From Acidimicrobiaceae bacterium UBA2093 (GTDB lineage Bacteria > Actinomycetota > Acidimicrobiia > Acidimicrobiales > Ilumatobacteraceae): 35,847 bases of DNA. The DNA lies in assembly GCA_002331255.1 (NCBI GenBank), contig DCZD01000043.1, positions 70,172-106,018 on the forward strand, in the 5' to 3' direction. The position numbers and the translations under genes were made by a program. Under the pieces are notes generated by a model. That model saw only the letters and a program-made list of their open reading frames with translations, did not search any database and was not told the DNA's origin. Below are positions 16,787 to 25,261 of the stretch, piece after piece (the first letter of the stretch is position 1; each line of letters opens with the position of its first letter).

Positions 16787-16789
16787 TCC

Positions 16790-17701
16790 ATGAAGTTTTC
16801 TGTGTGGCCCAACTCGAGTCGTCCATGGGATGAAGTTCGATTGTTGGTGACTCAGCTCGAACGCCAAGGGTGGGATGGCATTTGGTACGCGGATCACTAC
16901 ATGCCAAATACCGAAGACGGAGCGACAGTCGGCGGTGATTTCCATGAATGCTTCACTGTGCTGACTGCACTTGCTGCTGTCACAGAAAAGGTTCGCCTTG
17001 GTTCACTCGTTGCTCCGACCACTGTCCATCACCCTGCAGTGCTCGCAAATCGAGCAGCATCAATCGATTGTGTGAGCGGAGGACGATTCGTACTTGGCCT
17101 TGGTGCAGGCTGGCAGGTGAATGAGCATCGCGCATACGGCATTGAGTTGTTTGGTGCAAAAGATCGAGTCGATCGCTTTGAGGAAGCCATTGAGGTCATT
17201 GTCCGGATGTTGAGCGAGGAGCGCATCACATTTACTGGCCGGCACTTTTCAATCAGCGATGCGCCATGTGAACCAAAGCCAATTCAATCGCCGCTACCAA
17301 TTCTTGTTGGTACCGGTGGTCCGCGAATGTTGAGGCTGACTGCGAGATGGGCAAACGAGTGGAATACGTGGGGCTCTCCAGAGTCCGCAGCTGTCGTGTT
17401 GAAGAAACTTGAGCAAGCTTGCGAAAGCGTGGGACGCGACCCATCATCCATACACAAGACGGTGCAGGCGTTGGTGTTCCTTGTCGATGAAGAAGAAAAG
17501 GGAAGCGAGCTAAGAGCAGCAATGCCGGCGGACCGCACCGTGGTCGGAACTGTCGCTCAATTGCAGGACGTCGTCAGTCGCTATCGCGAGGTCGGATTTG
17601 ACGAAGTGTGCGTCCCTGATTTCACTGTGGGGGCGACCCCGAAAGAGCGCGCGGACACCTTGGCGCGATACTTCGACGAGGTGGCAACGCCCTTCCGGTG
17701 A
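16790..17701 (+). CDS. LLM-class F420-dependent oxidoreductase
   Basis: 303 aa luciferase-like TIM barrel. Family features are MKFSVWP, GWDGIWYADHY, the VRLGSLVAPTTVHHPAVLAN strand, GGRFVLGLGAGWQVNEHRAYGI, the RFEEAIEVI helix, and PLPILVGTGGPRMLRLTARWANEWN. This composition is typical of the actinobacterial F420-dependent branch, though FMN use cannot be excluded by eye. The reaction could be reduction of a double bond or oxidation of an alcohol in the same pathway as the two neighbouring SDRs. ATG start, 3 nt after the previous stop. Confidence 0.88.
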   Translation: MKFSVWPNSSRPWDEVRLLVTQLERQGWDGIWYADHYMPNTEDGATVGGDFHECFTVLTALAAVTEKVRLGSLVAPTTVHHPAVLANRAASIDCVSGGRFVLGLGAGWQVNEHRAYGIELFGAKDRVDRFEEAIEVIVRMLSEERITFTGRHFSISDAPCEPKPIQSPLPILVGTGGPRMLRLTARWANEWNTWGSPESAAVVLKKLEQACESVGRDPSSIHKTVQALVFLVDEEEKGSELRAAMPADRTVVGTVAQLQDVVSRYREVGFDEVCVPDFTVGATPKERADTLARYFDEVATPFR

Positions 17702-17753
17702 CCTTTTCAACGCCCAATTAGAGCCGCCTTGTGACCTGTGGCACCATGTGTTC

Positions 17754-19286
17754 ATGAACGACAACATCGGTTACATCCTCACCAAGCGCGCGGAAATCAC
17801 CCCAGATCTGGAGGCACTATACGACGTCGCCCAGAACAAGCGGTTCACGTTCACGCAGTTGAATGCCGAGACCAACAAGGTCGCGCATGCACTCTTGGAA
17901 TCGGGGGTGAAGAAAGGTGATCGCGTCGCTCTGCTTGTCATGAACTCGACCGAGTTCCTCACCACGTTCTTCGCCATTGCCAAGATCGGCGGAGTCATAG
18001 TTCCTTTGAACTGGCGTCTCGTACCCGATGAGCTCGAGTTCATCTTGAAAGACTCTGGCTCAAGCGTCCTGGTTGCGGGTGAGGAATTCGCATCGAGCGT
18101 CGTCGAGTTGCAGTCTCGTGGCGACAAGACTGATGTACGTCAGTGGATCCATGTCGGCTCGAAAGAATCACAACCACCGTTTGCCGTTAGTCACGCTGAT
18201 TATGCAAGTGGAAAGTCGACTGGGAACCCGCCGGTGACTGCCATGGGTGACGACTTGCTGTACATCATGTACACCTCGGGAACCACGGGGTTGCCAAAGG
18301 GTGTGATGCATTCACATCGCACGCAAATGGCGGCACTGATCACACTGAATGCCTGTAGCGACTTCGCCACCAGTGATCGCTACCTGAACCCAATGCCAAT
18401 GTTTCATGTCGGAGCATTGACGCCCGCGATTGCAACCGCCTATCGCGGGCTTGCACACGTTCTCATGAAGACGTTTGATCCGAATGCTGCATGGGAGATC
18501 ATCGAGAAAGAACGCATCTCGAATGCGCTCATGGTGCCGGCCATGCTGCAGTTCATGAAATTGGTGTACGACCCCAAGAAGCACAAGTACCCGAGTCTTC
18601 GTTGGTTGTTGAGCGGTGCAGCGCCTGTGCCTGTGTCGGTCATCGAAATGTATGCCGAAATGGGTATCGCCATTCACCAGGTGTACGGACTCACGGAGAC
18701 GTGTGGTCCTGCCTGTATCACAATGCCGGAAGATGCGATTTCGCATGCCGGCTCCACCGGTCGTTCGTACTTCCACACTGAGGTGAAGGTGATGCGTCCC
18801 GACGGTACTGAATGTGATGTCGATGAAGCTGGTGAAGTGGTCATCAAGGGTGACCACATCATGTTGGGTTACTGGAATCGCCCGGAGGCGACCACCGAAG
18901 CCATTCGTGACGGCTGGTTCCATAGTGGCGACGTCGCCATTCGTGACAAAGATGGTTTCATCTACATCAAGGATCGTCTGAAGGACATGATTATCTCCGG
19001 TGGAGAAAATGTGTATCCGGCTGAAGTTGAGAACGTGATTTTGACGTGCCCTGGCGTCGGCGATGCTGCGGTCATCGGAATTCCATCCGACAAGTGGGGC
19101 GAGTCAGCTCTTGCCGTGGTTGTGAAGAAAGACGAAGCCTTGACGGAGGCTGCTGTCATTGCACATTGCGATGGGAAACTCGCTCGCTTCAAAATGCCAG
19201 TGAAGGTCGAATTCGTGGCGGCGATTCCACGCAACCCGTCGGGCAAGATCCTGAAGCGCGAATTGCGTCAACAATTCGTGAGTTAG
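17754..19286 (+). CDS. Fatty-acyl/aryl-CoA synthetase (AMP-forming, class I adenylate-forming)
   Basis: 510 aa from the ATG at 17754. ATP-binding P-loop YTSGTTGLPKG at 173-183, YGLTET at 311-316, SGD at 391-393, hinge around DRLKD (407-411) and catalytic Lys498 in PSGKILKREL. It activates a carboxylic acid to its CoA thioester through an acyl-adenylate. The open frame extends upstream into the LLM gene, but that part is not conserved-looking, and the ATG gives the standard N-terminus (NIGYILTKRAEITPDLEAL). The 52-nt gap before it carries no clear promoter, so it likely belongs to the same operon. Substrate unknown. Confidence 0.93.
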   Translation: MNDNIGYILTKRAEITPDLEALYDVAQNKRFTFTQLNAETNKVAHALLESGVKKGDRVALLVMNSTEFLTTFFAIAKIGGVIVPLNWRLVPDELEFILKDSGSSVLVAGEEFASSVVELQSRGDKTDVRQWIHVGSKESQPPFAVSHADYASGKSTGNPPVTAMGDDLLYIMYTSGTTGLPKGVMHSHRTQMAALITLNACSDFATSDRYLNPMPMFHVGALTPAIATAYRGLAHVLMKTFDPNAAWEIIEKERISNALMVPAMLQFMKLVYDPKKHKYPSLRWLLSGAAPVPVSVIEMYAEMGIAIHQVYGLTETCGPACITMPEDAISHAGSTGRSYFHTEVKVMRPDGTECDVDEAGEVVIKGDHIMLGYWNRPEATTEAIRDGWFHSGDVAIRDKDGFIYIKDRLKDMIISGGENVYPAEVENVILTCPGVGDAAVIGIPSDKWGESALAVVVKKDEALTEAAVIAHCDGKLARFKMPVKVEFVAAIPRNPSGKILKRELRQQFVS

Positions 19287-19326
19287 CCTCTCCAGCAGTC
19301 GATCGAAATCGATTGCTGGGGGACAC

Positions 19327-21063
19327 ATGAAGTCAAAGCGCGGGTCGCACATTGTCGCTGTCGCATTAGTTGCAGCGACATGGTCTGTCGCCAAGGATGA
19401 CGACCGCCATGCGTATGCGTCTGGCGTCCCTGCGAGTACTGCACCGTCTAATTGGGCTGCGCAAGTGCCGGCCAGCGACGGCGACCGAACGTTGATGCCA
19501 TATTGCACAACCGCGACTCAGACTGACTGCATCGAGGAAGTTGGCGCGTACCTGTCAAGCGCGCCATTGACTCTGGTCAAGGGTGAGTGGACTCAACGAA
19601 GCGCGTCAGCGCCGACGATGAATCCTGATGGGTACGTGCGCACTGAGTTCCAGATACCGGGGCTAGTCACCGAAGATTCGCGCAGTGCGTTCGCAGGTTT
19701 GGTGGAAGTCCAGTCGATACTCACGCGACCAGGTTCTCAGCAACCCACAGGAATTCAGTTCAACATGTATGCATCAAGCATCATGATCGGAACCGGTGGC
19801 TCTGCACTGCCTGGTTTGAGGCCAGAGTGGGAGAGCGGGCTCGCGAGTGCATCGGGGTGTGCAGTCATCAGCGGTAAGTGCGTGCGGTACGGCAATCTTG
19901 ACGACACAGCAAAGTACAGAGTTGTCTTGCGCACCAGTTGGTTGTTGCCAACCATCGTGAGCGGAGGCATTGTCAATGGCACAGTGCAGTCAGCTCGATG
20001 GACTCAGAACGGCTCATACCGTCTCGTCGTCGAGGGTGGCATTCTCGAGACTTTCGGTGTGGCAAATGAGTTAGGTGGAATTGGTCCGACCAGTTACCCG
20101 GCGTGGAACCAGAAGTACATGGAATTCATGGTGCTCGACACCAGGTATCTGCCTCAGTTGCCGGCCTGTGCCGAGAAGGGCACGATGCTCGTCAAAGAGA
20201 ACGGATACGGCCCTGTGTTCCCGCGGTATAACCAGACGACCAAATCCCTGTATCTCATGCCAAGCGCTCCACACTTCACGTCTTCTGCAAAGACTGCTTT
20301 CATCCCCGGTGCGTACCAAGCGCAGATTCCCGAAGCCATGGTCCAGTGTGTGTGGGGAGTGTCAGGCGCTGAAACAGACAAGTTCACAGTGTCTATCTCC
20401 GAGGACAACGTGGAGCAGACGGGCTTCACTCAGACGATCACTTTCGCAAACGATGTACTGAACGTCGCGGCATCGGGGTTCCACTATTCGCAACCGTCAA
20501 TTGATCTGAAGAACGTGACTGCTTCAGGGGCAATCACGAATCGCACCAGCACGACGGTGTCCGGTGTAACTACGGCCACAACCGCGACAGCAAACATCAC
20601 GCAAGTGAAGATCGGCACCCCGACTGTCGCAAAGAATAAGTCGTTGTCGCTCGCTTCCGCACTCGTGACAGCTGGCAAGACAGCGCCAAAGGGCACGACA
20701 GCAACTGCAAAGGTCGCGGCATCAAGCAAGACAATTTGCAAGATTTCTGGATCGAATGTGGTCGGACTGAAGCCCGGTACGTGCGCCATCACCGCATCGG
20801 TGAAACCCAGTGCTACGACAAAGAAGGCATCGACGACAGTCACCAAGGGCAAGTCCGTTTCAGTGTCGTCGATAGCGCAGAGCGCTGGTCTCCCCAGTAC
20901 GAGCGGAGCAAAGGTGCTCGTTGTGGTCAATTCGACATCGCGGCGCTTATGCACGGTGTCTGGGAACACAACAGTCAAGGGTCTCGGAACCGGAACGTGT
21001 TCTTTGACCATCACGGTGACAGCAAAGCCATACTCCACGAACCTCTCTCTGAAAGTCACCTGA
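19327..21063 (+). CDS. Secreted protein with C-terminal Ig-like cysteine repeats
   Basis: 578 aa. An N-terminal signal region (MKSKRGSHIVAVALVAATWSVA, cleavage near residue 22 or after AYA near 31) precedes a long beta-rich section with paired cysteines. The C-terminal ~150 residues hold two imperfect repeats (about 434-502 and 505-578), each with VxKxKSxSxxS, then a cysteine, SGxxxVxGLxxGTC and a final TV/KVT strand. The cysteine pairs (471/486 and 542/558) probably form one disulfide per repeat, as in Ig-like or invasin-type stalk domains. GGGGG at 19318-19322 is a close Shine-Dalgarno sequence. Cell-surface or extracellular; no enzyme motif seen. It resembles the secreted protein at 3865-5679. 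Confidence 0.8.
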   Translation: MKSKRGSHIVAVALVAATWSVAKDDDRHAYASGVPASTAPSNWAAQVPASDGDRTLMPYCTTATQTDCIEEVGAYLSSAPLTLVKGEWTQRSASAPTMNPDGYVRTEFQIPGLVTEDSRSAFAGLVEVQSILTRPGSQQPTGIQFNMYASSIMIGTGGSALPGLRPEWESGLASASGCAVISGKCVRYGNLDDTAKYRVVLRTSWLLPTIVSGGIVNGTVQSARWTQNGSYRLVVEGGILETFGVANELGGIGPTSYPAWNQKYMEFMVLDTRYLPQLPACAEKGTMLVKENGYGPVFPRYNQTTKSLYLMPSAPHFTSSAKTAFIPGAYQAQIPEAMVQCVWGVSGAETDKFTVSISEDNVEQTGFTQTITFANDVLNVAASGFHYSQPSIDLKNVTASGAITNRTSTTVSGVTTATTATANITQVKIGTPTVAKNKSLSLASALVTAGKTAPKGTTATAKVAASSKTICKISGSNVVGLKPGTCAITASVKPSATTKKASTTVTKGKSVSVSSIAQSAGLPSTSGAKVLVVVNSTSRRLCTVSGNTTVKGLGTGTCSLTITVTAKPYSTNLSLKVT

Positions 21064-21083
21064 CAACACCCAGGTGTCATCAA

Positions 21084-22013
21084 CTAGGTGAGTGGAACGT
21101 TCTCGTCGCTTGATGTGCCGACAATTATGAGCGCTGCGAGGACGATTGCGGCACCAATCCAACTGACGATTCGAATGTTCTCGTTCAAGACGACCGCACC
21201 CAGCGTGGTTGCTGTAACAGGTTCAACCAGCGTGAGCGTAACGACCATCGAACCGGTGAGTCGTGACAGTGACTGCGCATATAGAAGGTAAGCGACCGAG
21301 ATTGTCGCAAGACCGAGGTAGATGATCGTCAACCAGCCACTCGGAGTCGATAGCCATGTCAGCGACGACGGCACGACGAGTACCACAGCGCACGCGGCGC
21401 TCACGGCGAATGTCCATGCCATTGTCCATGTGCCACTCCAGCCGCGATCAAGCAGGCGCTTACATAGGTGCGTGTAAATGGCATAGCTGGCACCCGCACC
21501 GATTCCGAAGAGAACGCCGACAACTGAGAAACGTGAGTCACCGTCTGGTGGTGATCCGAGAACGAGCATCGCAAGCCCAACGAGGGCAACAGTCAATGCG
21601 CCAACTACTCGAGATGACGGTCGGTGACCAGTGAACGCGTCGATGACTGCAGCAATGATCGGGCCACTACCAATCGTGAGCATTGTGCCGACGGCAACTC
21701 CTGAATTCTCCATGGCGCTGAAGAAACAAACCTGAAAGAGCAGCATCGCCACTCCGGCTGCGATTGCTTCGCTACGAAGGCGGGGTCGGTTGACCCTCTC
21801 GGTCAGGAACCCGACGATCAGCAGAGGGACCGCCCCGATCATGAGTCGCACGCCGGCTACCGAGAGAGACGTGGCGCTGTCGGGGGCAAAGGACCTTGCC
21901 GTACCAGAGGTGCCGAAGAGAATTGACGCTGCTACGACACCTACGGCTGGGTGACCGAAGAGACCGCGACTTGGCGAGTTGGTGGACGTGGCCGGGGCCT
22001 TAGGTGTGGGCAT
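21084..22013 (-). CDS. EamA/DMT-family transporter
   Basis: 309 aa from the ATG at 22013, with ten hydrophobic helices in two EamA repeats (PAVGVVAASILFGTSGTARSF first; VVGVLFGIGAGASYAIYTHLCKRLL second; final VEPVTATTLGAVVLNENIRI). The open frame continues 44 codons upstream, but that extension is basic and non-conserved-looking and would cross the livH start, so it is rejected. Substrate unknown. Tail-to-tail with the secreted-protein gene across 20 nt; divergent from livH. Confidence 0.86.
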   Translation of the reverse strand: MPTPKAPATSTNSPSRGLFGHPAVGVVAASILFGTSGTARSFAPDSATSLSVAGVRLMIGAVPLLIVGFLTERVNRPRLRSEAIAAGVAMLLFQVCFFSAMENSGVAVGTMLTIGSGPIIAAVIDAFTGHRPSSRVVGALTVALVGLAMLVLGSPPDGDSRFSVVGVLFGIGAGASYAIYTHLCKRLLDRGWSGTWTMAWTFAVSAACAVVLVVPSSLTWLSTPSGWLTIIYLGLATISVAYLLYAQSLSRLTGSMVVTLTLVEPVTATTLGAVVLNENIRIVSWIGAAIVLAALIIVGTSSDENVPLT

Positions 22014-22087
22014 GGTTCGGAAGTAGTGTTGGAAAAACCTTCGGGTAACCCTGTCTAGCAGGGGAGCCTGTAGCGACAAGGGTGTGC
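22014..22087. other. Divergent spacer between the EamA gene and livH
   Basis: A 74-nt gap. It contains a perfect 5-bp hairpin (CCCTG 22049-22053, loop TCTAG, CAGGG 22059-22063) and, on the plus strand, an ACAAGG Shine-Dalgarno-like sequence (22076-22081) 6 nt before the livH ATG. I could not identify a convincing -10/-35 pair for either gene. Confidence 0.35.
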
Positions 22088-23434
22088 ATGGGGACACAAG
22101 ACGACGTAAGACAACCGACAGTGCGCCACGCCATGCGAATCGCATTTCTGGCCATCATCGGCCTGTCGTTCGTCGCACCTCTGTTTGGTTCGTCAGCATC
22201 TGCAGCGACCGACGAGGGAGAGATTGTCGCATCTGTGACAGAACAGAAGCAGACCGATGACGGTGTCGAGAAAATTCCGGTCGAAGGGGCGCTCATCAAA
22301 GCGGTTGGTGCAGCAGGTACTGCTGAAGGAACGACCGACTCCACCGGAAAAGTGACGCTAAAGGTTCCAAAAGATGGCGCATATGACGTGACCCTTGATG
22401 TGGCAACTCTCCCAGACGGGGTTGAAGCGAGCGACGAGTCACCGACCACCATCTCCATCAGTTTCTCCTCCGGTGTCACCATTGGAACTGGCGCTAAATC
22501 AGTGAATTTCTTCGTCGGTGATGCAAGACGAGCAGTGATCAATCGCTGGGAACTACTTCCACAGACCATCGTGAACGGCATCAAGTACAGCTTGATAATC
22601 GCGATGTGCGCAATCGGTTTGTCGCTCATCTACGGCACAACCGGTCTCACCAACTTTGCTCACGGTGAGATTGTGTCCATCTCTGCGATTGTGGTGTTCT
22701 GGCTCAATCAGTACGGACCAGGGTTGCACTTGCTCATCGCAGCACCGTTCGGTATCGCAGCATCAGCGCTCATGGCCGGTGCATTCGAGCGCCAACTGTG
22801 GCGGCCGCTACGTCGTCGTGGCACCAGCCTCACATCGATGATGATCGTGTCAATTGGCCTCGCCATCGCAATTCGTTATGTCTACCTGTTCTTCTTTGGT
22901 GGACGTAACCGTCGCTATCGCCAGTACGTCGGTGACCCCGAGATTGACTTCGGCCCGTTCGGAATCACACCGCGTGACATAGGCATCATGATCATCTCGG
23001 CGGTCGTGGTCGTCGGCATCTCGATGTTCCTATTGCGGGCACGGCTTGGCAAGGCGATTCGTGCAGTGTCCGACAACCCCGATCTTGCATCGGCCACCGG
23101 CATCAACACCAACCGCATCATCCTCACCGTGTGGCTGATCGGTGGCGGATTGGCTGGCATTGGCGGCGTCATGCTCGGCGCTGCGAGTGGTGTGCAGTGG
23201 GACATGGGCAACATCCTTCTGCTCCTCATGTTCGCCGCCATCACTGTCGGCGGACTCGGTAACCCGTTCGGCGCGCTGCTCGGAGCATTCGTGGTCGGCA
23301 TGTTCACCGAGCTCTGGACATGGTTCTTCCCGAACGTCGTCGAATTGAAGACTCTCGGTGCGCTGATCGCGCTTGTGGTCATCTTGCTCGTGCGACCACA
23401 AGGTTTCCTCGGTCGAAAGGAGCGCATCGGATGA
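22088..23434 (+). CDS. livH: Branched-chain amino acid-type ABC permease LivH with N-terminal extracytoplasmic domain
   Basis: 448 aa, about 150 residues longer than usual LivH. Residues 17-40 form a signal-like segment (MRIAFLAIIGLSFVAPLF...SASA). Residues about 41-145 look like a small beta-sandwich of the carboxypeptidase-regulatory/prealbumin type (PVEGALIKAVG, TTDSTGKVTLKVPKDGAYDVTL). The permease begins near 155 (IVNGIKYSLIIAMCAIGLSLIYGTTGLTNFAHGE) and keeps the LivH hallmarks AVSDNPDLASATGIN and GGLGNPFGALLGAF. The ATG at 22088 is preferred for its Shine-Dalgarno-like sequence; a GTG at 22082 or an ATG at 22133 are alternatives. The substrate may be amino acids, amides or other small acids, as this family is broad. 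The next gene overlaps by 4 nt. Confidence 0.9.
   Translation: MGTQDDVRQPTVRHAMRIAFLAIIGLSFVAPLFGSSASAATDEGEIVASVTEQKQTDDGVEKIPVEGALIKAVGAAGTAEGTTDSTGKVTLKVPKDGAYDVTLDVATLPDGVEASDESPTTISISFSSGVTIGTGAKSVNFFVGDARRAVINRWELLPQTIVNGIKYSLIIAMCAIGLSLIYGTTGLTNFAHGEIVSISAIVVFWLNQYGPGLHLLIAAPFGIAASALMAGAFERQLWRPLRRRGTSLTSMMIVSIGLAIAIRYVYLFFFGGRNRRYRQYVGDPEIDFGPFGITPRDIGIMIISAVVVVGISMFLLRARLGKAIRAVSDNPDLASATGINTNRIILTVWLIGGGLAGIGGVMLGAASGVQWDMGNILLLLMFAAITVGGLGNPFGALLGAFVVGMFTELWTWFFPNVVELKTLGALIALVVILLVRPQGFLGRKERIG
23417..23422 (+). promoter_or_regulatory. Shine-Dalgarno sequence deciding the livM start
   Basis: AAGGAG lies 8 nt before the ATG at 23431 and within the end of livH. It supports this start over the 37-codon upstream extension of the same frame, and shows that operon-internal genes here use leadered initiation. 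Confidence 0.6.
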
Positions 23435-24441
23435 AGTGGGACCTCATTCTCTCGAACTCTTTCTACACAGCCATCAGCGCCAACGCAGTGGCGTACATCC
23501 TCGTCGCATCTGGTCTAAACGTGCATTTCGGATACACCGGATTGCTCAACTTCGGTCAGGCCGGGTTCGCGGCAATCGGTGCGTACTCGTTGTCCATTCC
23601 GATCAGTCGTTATGACTGGCCGTGGCCCCTTGCAATGTTGCTGGTCGTCGTTGCATCTGTGGTCTTGGCGTTGCTTCTGGGCATACCGACACTTCGATTA
23701 CGGGCCGATTACTTGGCGATTGTCACCATCGCCGTCGCAGAGATCATTCGATTGTTCATGAACTCGGTGCGCTTCACGTGGCTCACTGGCGGCAACGATG
23801 GTCTTCAAGGCTTCACACGTTTCATGGAGAACATCAATCCATTCCCGGATGACGGCATCACACTATGGGCGCAGAAAGTTGACGGATACCGCCTCTGGCT
23901 GTTGGTCACAGGTTGGATTCTCGTTGCGTTGGTGTCGACCGGAATATGGGCGCTCATGCGCAGCCCATGGGGTCGAGTTCTAAAGAGCATCCGCGAGGAT
24001 GAAGACGCGGCACGCAGCTTGGGTAAGAACGTTTTCGCCTACAAAATGCAGAGCCTCATCATCGGTGGATTCGTCGGCGCACTCGGCGGCATGTGGCTGG
24101 TGCTCGACAAGCAGTCGTCACAGCCACAAGACTTCTCGACAACGTTCACGTTCTTCGCCTACACAATCATCATCTTGGGCGGCATTGCACGTGCGAAGGG
24201 TCCAGTCATCGGAACGATGATTTTCCTCTTCGTCATTCAGTTCGTTGACATCACGTTGCAGCAGGCCACTCGTACCACGCCGACAGACCCGACCCCGCTT
24301 CTTCCCGAGTGGATCGTGGATGAGAACAACTTCTCACAGGTGCGTTTCATTGTTGCTGGTCTTGCATTGGCGGTGCTCGTGATCGTGCGGCCGCAGGGAA
24401 TCTTCGGCGACAAGAGAGAGCAGGCCTTCGATGTCCGCTAG
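23431..24441 (+). CDS. livM: Branched-chain amino acid-type ABC permease LivM
   Basis: 336 aa second permease subunit, 8-10 hydrophobic helices. Diagnostic segments are LNVHFGYTGLLNFGQAGFAAIGAY, TLRLRADYLAIVTIAVAEIIRL, GRVLKSIREDEDAARSLGKN (the EAA-like loop that contacts the ATPases) and the terminal VLVIVRPQGIFG. It pairs with LivH to form the channel. ATG overlaps the livH stop (ATGA), and livG starts inside its last codons (11-nt overlap). Confidence 0.94.
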   Translation: MKWDLILSNSFYTAISANAVAYILVASGLNVHFGYTGLLNFGQAGFAAIGAYSLSIPISRYDWPWPLAMLLVVVASVVLALLLGIPTLRLRADYLAIVTIAVAEIIRLFMNSVRFTWLTGGNDGLQGFTRFMENINPFPDDGITLWAQKVDGYRLWLLVTGWILVALVSTGIWALMRSPWGRVLKSIREDEDAARSLGKNVFAYKMQSLIIGGFVGALGGMWLVLDKQSSQPQDFSTTFTFFAYTIIILGGIARAKGPVIGTMIFLFVIQFVDITLQQATRTTPTDPTPLLPEWIVDENNFSQVRFIVAGLALAVLVIVRPQGIFGDKREQAFDVR

Positions 24442-25261
24442 CGCCGTGTCGTACCAGCCTGTGCCTGGCTCGAAGAAGGATGATGCGATCCTGGTCGTTG
24501 ACGGCATTCGTCGTGCATTCGGCGGTCTTGTCGCGGTGAACGTCGACCATGTTGAAGTTCCACGTAACAAGATCACCGCGCTCATCGGCCCAAACGGAGC
24601 CGGAAAGACCACATTCTTCAACTTGCTGACCGGCTTCGACGCCCCCGACAGTGGCACTTCAATGTTCAACGGGAGGCGACTCGATGGCATGGCGGCGCAC
24701 AAGGTCGCTCGTCTCGGAATGGTGCGCACATTCCAGCTCACGAAGGCGCTCTCGCGAATGTCTGTCATCGAGAACATGCGCCTCGGTGCCGCGCACCAGA
24801 AGGGTGAGAACATCTTCCGCGGATTGTTCGCCCCGATGTGGCGTGCGCAGGAAGCAGAGATCACGGCTCGCGCTGAGGAACTTCTCGCACGATTCAACTT
24901 GGCCCACATGCGTGACGAACTAGCGGGTGGCTTGTCGGGTGGTCAGCGAAAGTTGCTCGAGATGGCGCGTGCGCTCATGGTCGAACCCGAGATGGTGATG
25001 CTCGATGAGCCAATGGCAGGTGTTAACCCCGCTCTCAAGCAAAGCCTGCTCGAGCACATCAAGGGCTTACGCAATGAAGGACGCACCGTGTTGTTCGTTG
25101 AACACGACATGGACATGGTGCGCGAGATCAGCGACTGGATCATCGTGATGGCCGAGGGAGTGGTCATCGCTGAAGGAACGTCAGATGACATCGGCTCAAA
25201 TCAGGCGGTCATCGATGCCTATCTCGGCGCGCACCACGATTCTGACTTGGGAGGCAGCTGA
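24431..25261 (+). CDS. livG: Branched-chain amino acid-type ABC ATPase LivG
   Basis: 276 aa. Walker A GPNGAGKTT at 53-61, signature LSGGQ at 168-172, Walker B MVMLDEP at 188-194, with MAGVNPALK after it as in LivG proteins. The EHDMDMVREISDWIIVMAEG segment holds the H-loop histidine. About 15 extra N-terminal residues precede the first strand. It powers the LivHM channel with LivF. Its stop shares one base with the livF start (TGATG). Confidence 0.95.
   Translation: MSASAVSYQPVPGSKKDDAILVVDGIRRAFGGLVAVNVDHVEVPRNKITALIGPNGAGKTTFFNLLTGFDAPDSGTSMFNGRRLDGMAAHKVARLGMVRTFQLTKALSRMSVIENMRLGAAHQKGENIFRGLFAPMWRAQEAEITARAEELLARFNLAHMRDELAGGLSGGQRKLLEMARALMVEPEMVMLDEPMAGVNPALKQSLLEHIKGLRNEGRTVLFVEHDMDMVREISDWIIVMAEGVVIAEGTSDDIGSNQAVIDAYLGAHHDSDLGGS

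Noticed and set aside
21061..21083. Terminator in the 20-nt gap between the second secreted protein and EamA.
   Set aside because: The inverted repeat around ACACCCAGGTGT would leave a 2-nt loop or only a 4-bp stem, with no T-tract; too weak to call.
22014..22145. 44-codon N-terminal extension of the minus-strand EamA gene.
   Set aside because: It would overlap the livH start, is rich in Arg and has no conserved look; the ATG at 22013 gives a normal first helix.
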